Source: an uncultured Synergistales bacterium
GTDB lineage: Bacteria > Synergistota > Synergistia > Synergistales > Aminobacteriaceae
Assembly (NCBI GenBank): GCA_905233725.1
Contig: CAJOEM010000015.1
Span: forward strand, 1-34,357
Direction: 5' to 3'
Length of the DNA: 34,357 nt
In this document: one piece after another, positions 16,443 through 23,717 of the stretch
How positions within the stretch are numbered: the first letter of the stretch is position 1
Layout: each line of letters opens with the position of its first letter
Program-made: the position numbers and the translations under genes
Notes under the pieces: model-generated
The model's database searches: none
Told to the model about the DNA's origin: nothing
What the model saw: only the letters and a program-made list of their open reading frames with translations

Positions 16443-16871
16443 ATGCAAAATATTAATTCAGGGCGTGTTCTTGCGCTTGACATTGGTTCGGTCAGAATCG
16501 GCGCGGCAATTTCTGATCCGTCAGGAATAATTGCTCAGGGTTTGGGAGTCTGGAGCGCTGAGAATTTTCTGGATGAGTTCAGAGCGTGTGTCGAGAAATA
16601 TCAGCCAAGTTTGATTCTCGTTGGCTTGCCGAATCGCACAGACGGGAAAAAAAGTGATGCGTGCGAAAATATCTTGCGAATAATTTCGGATTTGAAAACG
16701 CAATTTCCGGCTCTGAATTTCGAAACCTGGGACGAGAGATTCACGACTGTAATTGCTCAGAGAGTTTTGCTCGAAGCAGACGTTTCCAGAAAAAAACGCC
16801 GTGAAAAAATCGACAAGCTGGCAGCCGTATTAATCCTCGAAAGTTGGCTGGAAAATCGCAAAATATTATGA
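16443..16871 (+). CDS. ruvX: RuvX/YqgF family putative pre-16S rRNA nuclease
   Basis: The 142-residue RNase H-like protein has the YqgF motifs ALDIGSVRIG (11-20, with catalytic D13), LVGLPN (59-64), WDERFTT (96-102) and DKLAAVLILESWL (124-136, with D124). The family is a Holliday-junction-resolvase fold, and the E. coli member matures the 16S rRNA 5' end. ATG 16443 follows GGGGGA closely. ATG 16431 is a possible start only if that purine run is coding. It is divergent from argD with about 60 bp between starts, and the promoter of nfnA begins just after its stop. Confidence 0.92.
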   Translation: MQNINSGRVLALDIGSVRIGAAISDPSGIIAQGLGVWSAENFLDEFRACVEKYQPSLILVGLPNRTDGKKSDACENILRIISDLKTQFPALNFETWDERFTTVIAQRVLLEADVSRKKRREKIDKLAAVLILESWLENRKIL

Positions 16872-16878
16872 AATTGTC

Positions 16879-16907
16879 TTGTGAAAAATCAGAATTTGGC
16901 TTATCAT
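16879..16907 (+). promoter_or_regulatory. Putative promoter of nfnAB
   Basis: TTGTGA (16879-16884), a 17-nt spacer and TATCAT (16902-16907) lie about 70 nt upstream of nfnA in an otherwise empty gap. Confidence 0.5.
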
Positions 16908-16975
16908 TTACTCATTAACTCTAAAACGAACTCGAAAAAGAAAAATTTTCACGAATATCATGAGGGGGTATTAAA

Positions 16976-17845
16976 TTGCACAAAATATTAGAGAAAAGAC
17001 AGCTTTCCTACGACCAGGAAAGAGATCAAGGTGTCTATTACTTCAAGGTCACAGCTCCGGAAATTGCACGAAATCGCAAAGCCGGACAGTTCATCATTTT
17101 CCAGATTGACGACAATTATGGCGAACGAGTTCCATTAACGATCGCAGACGCAAATGCTGACGAAGGTTGGATCGCGTTGGTTTATCAGACTGTCGGCGCG
17201 TCAACTCGCAAATTCTCAAGATTCAACGTCGGTGATGAAGTTCCCGTTCTCGTTGGACCACTTGGAAGTCCCACGCATATCGAGAAAATGGACGGCGTAG
17301 TTGTGTGTGTCGGTGGCGGAATCGGCGTTGCTCCGTTGCACCCAATCGTTCAGGCTCACCACAACATCGGCAACAAAGTAATCGCGATTATCGGCGCACG
17401 TTCAAAGAATCTCGTAATCTTCGAGGACGAAATGAAAGCCGCTTCGGATGAATTAATCGTCGTCACAGATGATGGAACTTACGGACGCAAAGCTCTTGTC
17501 ACTGAGCCGTTGAAAGAAATCTGCGAGCGCGAAAAAGTTGCGGAAGTCGTTTCAATCGGCCCGGCTATCATGATGAAATTCTGCGTTGACACTGTCAGAC
17601 CGTTCGGATATCCGATTACAACGTCACTCAACACGATCATGATCGATGGCACTGGAATGTGCGGTTGCTGCCGTGTTAGCGTCGGTGGCGAGACAAAGTT
17701 CGTCTGCGTTGATGGCCCGGAATTTGACGGCTACAAAGTCGATTTCGATAACATGATGAAACGTATGGGCGCATTCAAAGACAAAGAGCGTGAAGCCGAT
17801 CACAAATGCAGAATCGGTCTTGACGCTGGAAAGGTGAGTGCTTAA
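16976..17845 (+). CDS. nfnA: NADH-dependent reduced ferredoxin:NADP+ oxidoreductase subunit A
   Basis: The 289-residue small subunit of the electron-bifurcating transhydrogenase belongs to the ferredoxin-NADP reductase/dihydroorotate dehydrogenase electron-transfer family. Residues 1-100 form the FAD domain (RVPLTIAD at 51-58). Residues 107-210 bind nucleotide (VCVGGGIGVAPLHP at 110-123). The C-terminal [2Fe-2S] motif is DGTGMCGCC at 224-232 with a further Cys at 244, fitting the Asp plus three Cys ligation known for NfnA. The start is TTG 16976 with GAGGGGG seven bases upstream. The stop is one nucleotide before the nfnB start, so the pair is co-translated. The older name is sulfide dehydrogenase subunit beta. 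Confidence 0.92.
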   Translation: MHKILEKRQLSYDQERDQGVYYFKVTAPEIARNRKAGQFIIFQIDDNYGERVPLTIADANADEGWIALVYQTVGASTRKFSRFNVGDEVPVLVGPLGSPTHIEKMDGVVVCVGGGIGVAPLHPIVQAHHNIGNKVIAIIGARSKNLVIFEDEMKAASDELIVVTDDGTYGRKALVTEPLKEICEREKVAEVVSIGPAIMMKFCVDTVRPFGYPITTSLNTIMIDGTGMCGCCRVSVGGETKFVCVDGPEFDGYKVDFDNMMKRMGAFKDKEREADHKCRIGLDAGKVSA

Positions 17846-17846
17846 C

Positions 17847-19352
17847 ATGTCAGAACACAAAACTACTCAGGAATTACAGAACGAAGCAGCGAAAATCTGG
17901 GAAGAACTCGAAGCTAAGAAAACTGCAGGCACGAAATTAACTCCGAAAGATCGTACAGCGATACCACCTCAGGAAATGCCCTCACGTGATCCGATTCAGC
18001 GCGCTCATGAGATGGGCGAAGTTGCTTTGGGCTTCACAGAAACTCAGGCTCGCGTAGAATCCGAACGCTGCATTCAGTGCGGTGGTGCTCCGTGCAAAAA
18101 AGGCTGCCCGGTTGGAGTGCCGATCCCGGAATTTATCGCGAAGATTCAGCAGGGAGATTTCAAAGGCGCAGTCGATACGATTAAGCAAACGAACTTGCTG
18201 CCGGCGATTTGCGGAAGAGTCTGCCCTCAGGAAAAGCAATGTCAAAGCTTCTGCACAGTTGGCAAGATGCTCAAAGCTCCGGAGAAAGCCGTTGCGATCG
18301 GTCGTCTTGAAAGATACGTCGCTGACTGGGAGAGAGCAAATAATCAAATCACAGTCCCAACACCTGCGCCAGATACCGGCAAGAAAGTCGCAATCGTTGG
18401 TTCAGGACCCGCTGGATTGACAGTTGCTGCGGATACAAGACGTGCTGGTCATAGCGTTACGGTATTCGAAGCATTCCAGAAAACCGGCGGCGTTATGGTC
18501 TACGGAATCCCTGAGTTCAGACTTCCAAAAGAGATCGTCGCTAAAGAAGTCGAAAACTTGAAGAAAATGGGCGTTGAGTTCAAAACAAGCTTCTTAGTCG
18601 GCAGAACCGAAACTCTTGAGCAATTACTTGACCGTGAAGGTTATGACGCTGCATTCATCGGGACGGGTGCAGGACTTCCGAAATTCTTGGGCATCGAGGG
18701 CGAGAATTTGATCGGCGTATTCAGTGCGAACGAGTATTTGACACGCTCGAACTTGATGAAAGCTTATGACACAGAACACGCTGACACACCGTTGTATACT
18801 GCGAAACGTGTTGCTGTATTCGGCGGCGGTAACGTTGCTATGGACGGTGCGAGAACTGCTCTGAGACTTGGCGCGGAGAAAGTTTACTGCGTGTATCGTC
18901 GAACCCGCGCGGAAATGCCGGCTCGTGCAGAAGAAGTTGCTCACGCTATCGAAGAAGGTGTAGACTTCCATTTCTTAGAGAACCCGACAAAATTCATCGG
19001 TGATGAGAAAGGCAAGTTAATCGGCGTTGAGTTATTAAACTACGAACTTGGTGAACCGGACGCTTCCGGCAGACGTAAGCCAGTTGCAATTCCTGGCACA
19101 GAACACGTTCTCGACATCGACGCAGCAGTCGTAGCTCTGGGCAACGAGTCCAACCCGCTAATGGCTCAGACGACGGCAGGCTTGAACGTCACGAAACGCG
19201 GAAATATCATCGTTGACGAAAACCAGAAAACCAGCATTCCGAGAGTTTGGGCTGGTGGAGACATAGTTCTCGGAGCAGCTACGGTAATTCTCGCGATGGG
19301 TGAGGGACGCAGAGCAGCAGCAAGCATTAACGAATATTTAGCAAGCAAGTAA
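17847..19352 (+). CDS. nfnB: NADH-dependent reduced ferredoxin:NADP+ oxidoreductase subunit B
   Basis: The 501-residue large subunit resembles the glutamate synthase small chain. The N terminus holds two [4Fe-4S] cysteine sets, C75-x2-C78-x4-C83-x3-C87 and C122-x3-C126-x5-C132-x3-C136. An FAD-binding motif VGSGPAG (184-190) and a NADPH-binding GGGNVAMDGA follow. With NfnA directly upstream, the likely reaction is reversible bifurcation coupling NADPH oxidation to reduction of NAD+ and ferredoxin in the cytoplasm. A glutamate synthase small subunit is the alternative, but no large subunit is present. ATG 17847 has AAGGTGAG upstream; GTG 17838 lies inside the end of nfnA. A short tandem duplication spans the stop codon. 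Confidence 0.92.
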   Translation: MSEHKTTQELQNEAAKIWEELEAKKTAGTKLTPKDRTAIPPQEMPSRDPIQRAHEMGEVALGFTETQARVESERCIQCGGAPCKKGCPVGVPIPEFIAKIQQGDFKGAVDTIKQTNLLPAICGRVCPQEKQCQSFCTVGKMLKAPEKAVAIGRLERYVADWERANNQITVPTPAPDTGKKVAIVGSGPAGLTVAADTRRAGHSVTVFEAFQKTGGVMVYGIPEFRLPKEIVAKEVENLKKMGVEFKTSFLVGRTETLEQLLDREGYDAAFIGTGAGLPKFLGIEGENLIGVFSANEYLTRSNLMKAYDTEHADTPLYTAKRVAVFGGGNVAMDGARTALRLGAEKVYCVYRRTRAEMPARAEEVAHAIEEGVDFHFLENPTKFIGDEKGKLIGVELLNYELGEPDASGRRKPVAIPGTEHVLDIDAAVVALGNESNPLMAQTTAGLNVTKRGNIIVDENQKTSIPRVWAGGDIVLGAATVILAMGEGRRAAASINEYLASK

Positions 19353-19372
19353 TATTTATCTAGCAAGCAAGT
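19333..19372 (+). repeat. Tandem duplication over the nfnB stop codon
   Basis: AATATTTAGCAAGCAAGT (19333-19350) is followed at once by AATATTTATCTAGCAAGCAAGT (19351-19372), the same unit with four extra bases. The first copy encodes the last residues of NfnB, so the second is a non-coding echo of the gene end. Confidence 0.75.
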
Positions 19373-19414
19373 TTAATCCAGATCGTGAGAATTTTCCGGC
19401 CTGGATTAATTATT
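19373..19414. terminator. Bidirectional terminator between nfnB and the PARG-like gene
   Basis: TTAATCCAG (19373-19381) and CTGGATTAA (19401-19409) form a 9-bp perfect stem with a 19-nt loop and TTATT downstream on plus. It lies in the 66-bp gap between convergent genes. The T tract is weak on both strands. Confidence 0.5.
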
Positions 19415-19418
19415 GAAT

Positions 19419-20276
19419 CTAGTTGTTGAATCTCTTGCTGAATATTTGAAAGTTCGGGGTCTCGTAGTCTCTGAAATATATCGCGAAAATTATGTATTCG
19501 AAATTCTTCTGATATTGTTCGAGTGCTTTACTCCAAGCTTGGGACACTATGTCAGGATTATTTCTGAACGCTCCGCAACCAAATGCTCCGGAGATCATAA
19601 TATCAACACCGTGAAGCGATGCAACATGCAGAATATGTCTCGCTCGATTATAATGCAGATCGAAACTCTCGGATATTTCGAAATTCATGGGAGCATATTT
19701 CATGTTCGGTGCAGCACACGTGATCACGTCAACTTTCGCAAAATCTTCGCGGGGCAATCTCTCTGGATAATCCGTGTCTGATTTGCAAATCACAACGTCC
19801 TCGGAATAAATGCAGGCGTCATTATTCCTGAAATCACGAGCGGCTCTATTCGGAGCATAATAACTATCCCGCAGCCAATCCTGAGAAATTAACGGGTACA
19901 ACGTCGAACATCTGCACAAACTTTCCTCCTGAGCTCCACTTCCGCCAAAAACACCTCCGCCCGGTGTAGTTGATGAAGCGAAATTCAGAACAGCAATTTT
20001 TTTCTCGGGCATGGCTCTGTGAAATTTCATCGCAGCTTGAAAACTTCTCGAATTTATTGCAAGCGTTAATCCGAGTTTTTTGCCGATTCCGGATATGGCA
20101 GTTAATTCGGGGTAATCGTCGGCTGGATAAAAAATCGTCTTGGTCTTGCCAGTTTCTACAGCTTCACTCAAAACTGGATCGCTCGTGTAAAATTCCTGCG
20201 TGTCTTGAAAAATTTCGCGTAATCTCTCTCTTCTAGCAAAATCCCTTCCCATTTGTAATGTAACACTTCCCTTCAT
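19419..20276 (-). CDS. TIGR02452 family protein, bacterial PARG-like macrodomain hydrolase
   Basis: The 285-residue protein carries TPGGGVFGGSGAQEESLCR at about 104-122. This is the GGG-x(6-8)-QEE signature of poly(ADP-ribose) glycohydrolases, in which the second Glu is catalytic. ISGAFGCGAFRN near 230-241 is the other conserved macrodomain loop. Related enzymes remove ADP-ribose from proteins or process free ADP-ribose chains. No ADP-ribosyltransferase is visible in the window. ATG 20276 has only a weak AAGAA upstream; ATG 20252, preceded by a purine-rich AGGGAAG, is the alternative start. It is divergent from garK across a gap holding an inverted repeat. Confidence 0.8.
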   Translation of the reverse strand: MKGSVTLQMGRDFARRERLREIFQDTQEFYTSDPVLSEAVETGKTKTIFYPADDYPELTAISGIGKKLGLTLAINSRSFQAAMKFHRAMPEKKIAVLNFASSTTPGGGVFGGSGAQEESLCRCSTLYPLISQDWLRDSYYAPNRAARDFRNNDACIYSEDVVICKSDTDYPERLPREDFAKVDVITCAAPNMKYAPMNFEISESFDLHYNRARHILHVASLHGVDIMISGAFGCGAFRNNPDIVSQAWSKALEQYQKNFEYIIFAIYFRDYETPNFQIFSKRFNN

Positions 20277-20282
20277 GTATTC

Positions 20283-20314
20283 TTGTTTTTATATGCGGTA
20301 TTGATATTATACCG
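20283..20314. promoter_or_regulatory. Inverted repeat and possible promoter between the PARG-like gene and garK
   Basis: CGGTAT (20296-20301) and ATACCG (20309-20314) form a perfect 6-bp inverted repeat with 7-nt spacing. It overlaps a candidate garK promoter (TTGTTT 20283-20288, TATTAT 20305-20310) and a minus-strand TATAAT. This is a plausible operator for either gene; no regulator is identifiable. Confidence 0.35.
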
Positions 20315-20346
20315 GGAAAAAATATTTTTAGGAGAAGATTTGCGCC

Positions 20347-21513
20347 ATGAAATTAATTTTCGCGTCAGATTCATTCAAAGGCTCTCTCAGCAGCGAGAAA
20401 ACTATCGAATTACTAACCAAGGCAGCTCATGAAATTTTCGGGGCATGTGAGACTTTCGGAGTTCCTGTTGCTGATGGCGGTGAAGGCACAATCGAAGCAT
20501 TAATAGCAGCACGTAACGGATCAAAAATCTCAGTTGAAGTTCATAATCCCCTGATGGAAAAAACTACAGCATATTTCGGCAAATTGAGCGAGACTGAAGC
20601 TGTCTTGGAAATGGCTCAAGCTTCCGGACTCACAATGATCCCGCCAGAAAAACGCAACCCGTTATTAACGACAACTTACGGAACTGGCGAACTAGTTAAT
20701 GCTGCGTTGAATGCGGGCTTCACGGATATTTCGATCGCAATCGGCGGCTCGGCTACAAATGACGGCGGCACAGGCTTCGCTAGAGCGTTGGGCGTGAGAT
20801 TTCTTGATTCGAATGGCAACGAACTCGAGGCTAGAGGCTGCGATCTTGAGAAAATTTCCAGGATTGATGCTTCTGGCTTGAACGATAAAGCTAAACACGC
20901 AAAATTCACGGTGATGTGTGACGTTACGAATCCGTTGTGTGGCAAAGATGGCGCAACTTACACGTTCGGCAAACAAAAGGGTGGTACTCCGGAAATCCTG
21001 GACAGATTAGAATCTGGAATGCAAAATTATCGTGATGTTTTGATTAGCGAGTTCGGCGTAAATCCTGACGAAATAGCCGGAACTGGTGCTGCTGGCGGTC
21101 TCGGAGCTGCGTTGAAAATTTTCCTGAATGGCGAAATGAAATCCGGAATCGAAACTGTCTTAGATATTATCTCGTTCGACAAAATAATCGCTGGTTCTGA
21201 CGTTGTCGTAACTGGTGAAGGTCGCACGGATTGGCAGAGCTGTTTTGGCAAAGTCATGCAGGGTGTGGGCGATCGCTGCAGGAAATATAATATCCCGGTC
21301 ATAGCTCTGTGCGGCGGACTTGCTGAAGGCTACGAGAAAATTTACGAACACGGTATTGCTTCAATCATGACAACTGTAGATTCCCCGATGAAACTTGAGG
21401 ACGCGCTGAATAATGCTGAAGATTTGTATCTCAAAGGAGCAATTCGCATGTTCAGGTTTTTGAAAGCCGGAATGAATATCGCGAATCTTGCGCAGGAAAT
21501 TTCGCGGGCATGA
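20347..21513 (+). CDS. garK: Glycerate kinase (class I, GarK/GlxK type)
   Basis: It phosphorylates D-glycerate, giving 2-phosphoglycerate in characterised class I members, which feeds lower glycolysis. The 388-residue length is typical. Signature strings are FASDSFKGSLSS (residues 5-16), PVADGGEGT (40-48), IGGSATNDGGTGFARALG near 131-148, GTGAAGGLGAAL near 240-251 and VVTGEGRTD near 281-289. AGGAGA (20330-20335) lies about 11 nt before ATG 20347. No glycerate-producing genes are adjacent. The next gene has its own promoter 12 bp after the stop. Confidence 0.93.
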   Translation: MKLIFASDSFKGSLSSEKTIELLTKAAHEIFGACETFGVPVADGGEGTIEALIAARNGSKISVEVHNPLMEKTTAYFGKLSETEAVLEMAQASGLTMIPPEKRNPLLTTTYGTGELVNAALNAGFTDISIAIGGSATNDGGTGFARALGVRFLDSNGNELEARGCDLEKISRIDASGLNDKAKHAKFTVMCDVTNPLCGKDGATYTFGKQKGGTPEILDRLESGMQNYRDVLISEFGVNPDEIAGTGAAGGLGAALKIFLNGEMKSGIETVLDIISFDKIIAGSDVVVTGEGRTDWQSCFGKVMQGVGDRCRKYNIPVIALCGGLAEGYEKIYEHGIASIMTTVDSPMKLEDALNNAEDLYLKGAIRMFRFLKAGMNIANLAQEISRA

Positions 21514-21524
21514 ATGCTAAAATG

Positions 21525-21552
21525 TTGACATTGTATATTAAAGACTTATTTT
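21525..21552 (+). promoter_or_regulatory. Putative promoter of the secreted flavoprotein gene
   Basis: A perfect TTGACA (21525-21530), a 16-nt spacer and TATTTT (21547-21552) precede CGGAGG (21555-21560), which is ten bases before the start codon. Confidence 0.45.
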
Positions 21553-21570
21553 AACGGAGGTTTTTTCGTA

Positions 21571-23619
21571 ATGAAGTTCAGAAAGTTTGTAGGATTGTTT
21601 TTGGCTGCACTGATGATTTTTGCTCCGGCAGCTCAGGCATACACACCCGGAAGTTACACAGCTGTAGCTCACGGCAATAACGCGGATGTCCCGGTTAAAG
21701 TTCAGGTCACGTTCGACGAGAACAAGATCATCGACGTAAAGATTCTCTCACATGAAGAGACACCCGGTTTAGGCGACAAGGCTTTCGAGAAAATGATTCC
21801 GGAAGTTTTGGCGGAACAGAAATCCGATGTAGAAGGCTTCACCGGCGCAACAATGTCATCGAACGCGTTACGTGAAGCTGTTGCAGATTGTATCGCTCAA
21901 GCATCCGGTAAAAAATCCGAAGTGATCGACAAGTTCAAACCCGGCGAATACTCAGCAACTGTAACTGGTCATAACGGCCCGATGAAAGTTACGATGAAAT
22001 TCTCGGAGGACAAGATTCTCTCACTTGAAAGCGAAAATCTCGAATCTCCCGGAATCGGAACTGCTGCAATCGAGTTATTAACACGCGAAATTCTCGATAA
22101 TCAGTCACTTGCTTGCGACAGTGTCAGCGGTGCTACGGTTACAAGCGGCGCATTCCTGGCTGCTGTTCGTGATTGCGTGAAACAATCCGGAATTACTCTC
22201 TCAGTTCTTGAGTCTAGAGAAATCGCCTACCCGAAGAAATCTGACAAACCCATCGAAATGGCAGCGGACGTGATCATAATCGGTGCAGGCGGAGCAGGTT
22301 TTGCAGCAGCTACGGAAGCTATCGAGAACGGCGCAAGTGTTATTATTCTCGAGAAGAACGAGATCATCGGCGGAAATACTGCCAGAGCAGGCGGAACTCT
22401 CAACGCTCCTGACCCAGAACGTCAAAGCAAAATCGGTGTCGAAGATTCAGTCGAACTCTTCACGCAGAATACTCTTGAAGCCGGAGATTTCGCAGCAGAT
22501 CCCGAACTCGTGAAAGTTTTGGCATCACACGCTCTCGAAGCTAGACACTGGCTCACGAAACACGGCACAAAATGGACCGAGATGGTTTACCAGACAATCG
22601 GCGGCTTATGGCCACGCAGCATGGACGAGAAAGACAAGATCGCTTTCAACGGATTTATCGCTCCACTTGCGAAATTTGTATATGAAAACGGCGGAAAAGT
22701 TGTCCTGAATTGCAAAGCTGAGAAATTAACCCAGGATGAATCAGGCAGAGTTACTGGTGTTGTAGCTGTTGATCCAAAGAACGGTCAGGAATATATTTTC
22801 ACAGCCAAGAACGCTGTAATTCTCGCGACAGGTGGTTACGCTGCAAGTGCTGAACTCGTCAAGAAATATAATAATCTCAGCGGCTTGCCAACGTCAAATG
22901 CTCCGACTTCAACCGGCGATGGAATTGTAATAGCTGTTGCAGCAGGTGCGGATTTGAACGGCATGGAATACGTGCAGATTCACCCACACGGAAATCCTGT
23001 TACGGGCGGCTTGCAGAGTCATTTCGCTGGCGTTATCAAGAACTCGATCTACGTTAATCGCGAGGGTAAGCGTTTCGTCGAAGAAAGCGGCAGACGTGAC
23101 GTAATCTCGAATGCAACGATTGCTCAGACCGGGCAGATTATGTTCTCGATTTTTGACAGTGAAGGCGGATTTTACGCTGGCGTGAAAAAATTGCCGGATT
23201 CAGAAATGGCGAATCTCAAGTCCAAAGGCTATTTGTACGAAGCTGACACTCTCGAAGATTTGGCGAAACAAGCTGGTATTGACCCCAAAGGCCTCGTCGA
23301 AACAGTCGCGCATTACAACACACTCGTAGCTAAAGGCGATGACCCCGATTTTCATAAAGACGAACTCGAATTGACGATTGGAACAGCTCCGTTCTATTGC
23401 GTTCCATTGTCACCGACACTTCATCACACAATGGGCGGCGTGAGAATTAATACCGAAGCTCAGGTTCTCAGACATGACGGAAGCGTTATCCCCGGACTTT
23501 ACGCGGCTGGCGAAGTTACTGGCGGCATTCACGGAACGAATCGCGTCGGCGGAAATGCTCTGACCGATGGAGTTGTGTTCGGAAGAATCGCTGGCAAAAA
23601 CGCAGCATTGAACAAATAA
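21571..23619 (+). CDS. Exported FAD-dependent reductase with two FMN-binding domains (fumarate/urocanate reductase-like)
   Basis: The 682-residue protein starts with a Sec signal peptide (1-23, ending AQA). Two FMN-binding domains follow (about 24-112 and 123-205), with flavinylation-type motifs TGATMS (91-96) and SGATVT (186-191). Residues from about 232 form the flavocytochrome c catalytic flavoprotein, with FAD motif GAGGAG (238-243). Comparison from memory with Shewanella Fcc3 places H471, R509, H619 and R658 at conserved catalytic positions. The Thr-Glu pair that holds one fumarate carboxylate is not conserved. It probably reduces an enoate outside the cytoplasmic membrane, taking electrons through FMN instead of heme. 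No ApbE flavin transferase is in the window. A terminator follows. Confidence 0.9.
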   Translation: MKFRKFVGLFLAALMIFAPAAQAYTPGSYTAVAHGNNADVPVKVQVTFDENKIIDVKILSHEETPGLGDKAFEKMIPEVLAEQKSDVEGFTGATMSSNALREAVADCIAQASGKKSEVIDKFKPGEYSATVTGHNGPMKVTMKFSEDKILSLESENLESPGIGTAAIELLTREILDNQSLACDSVSGATVTSGAFLAAVRDCVKQSGITLSVLESREIAYPKKSDKPIEMAADVIIIGAGGAGFAAATEAIENGASVIILEKNEIIGGNTARAGGTLNAPDPERQSKIGVEDSVELFTQNTLEAGDFAADPELVKVLASHALEARHWLTKHGTKWTEMVYQTIGGLWPRSMDEKDKIAFNGFIAPLAKFVYENGGKVVLNCKAEKLTQDESGRVTGVVAVDPKNGQEYIFTAKNAVILATGGYAASAELVKKYNNLSGLPTSNAPTSTGDGIVIAVAAGADLNGMEYVQIHPHGNPVTGGLQSHFAGVIKNSIYVNREGKRFVEESGRRDVISNATIAQTGQIMFSIFDSEGGFYAGVKKLPDSEMANLKSKGYLYEADTLEDLAKQAGIDPKGLVETVAHYNTLVAKGDDPDFHKDELELTIGTAPFYCVPLSPTLHHTMGGVRINTEAQVLRHDGSVIPGLYAAGEVTGGIHGTNRVGGNALTDGVVFGRIAGKNAALNK

Positions 23620-23647
23620 TTTTTCGTAACAGATTTTAGCGATTAGA

Positions 23648-23673
23648 CCCTCACAAACATGTGGGGGTTTTTT
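23648..23673 (+). terminator. Rho-independent terminator after the flavoprotein gene
   Basis: CCCTCACA (23648-23655) pairs with TGTGGGGG (23660-23667) through a 4-nt loop, followed by TTTTTT (23668-23673). Confidence 0.9.
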
Positions 23674-23717
23674 CGTGCGATAATATATTTTTCATTCAAA
23701 CAAAGGAGTGAGATTTC

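Noticed and set aside
19413-19781. 122-codon open frame on plus opposite the PARG-like gene
   Set aside because: It overlaps the conserved PARG-like coding sequence and has no family features.
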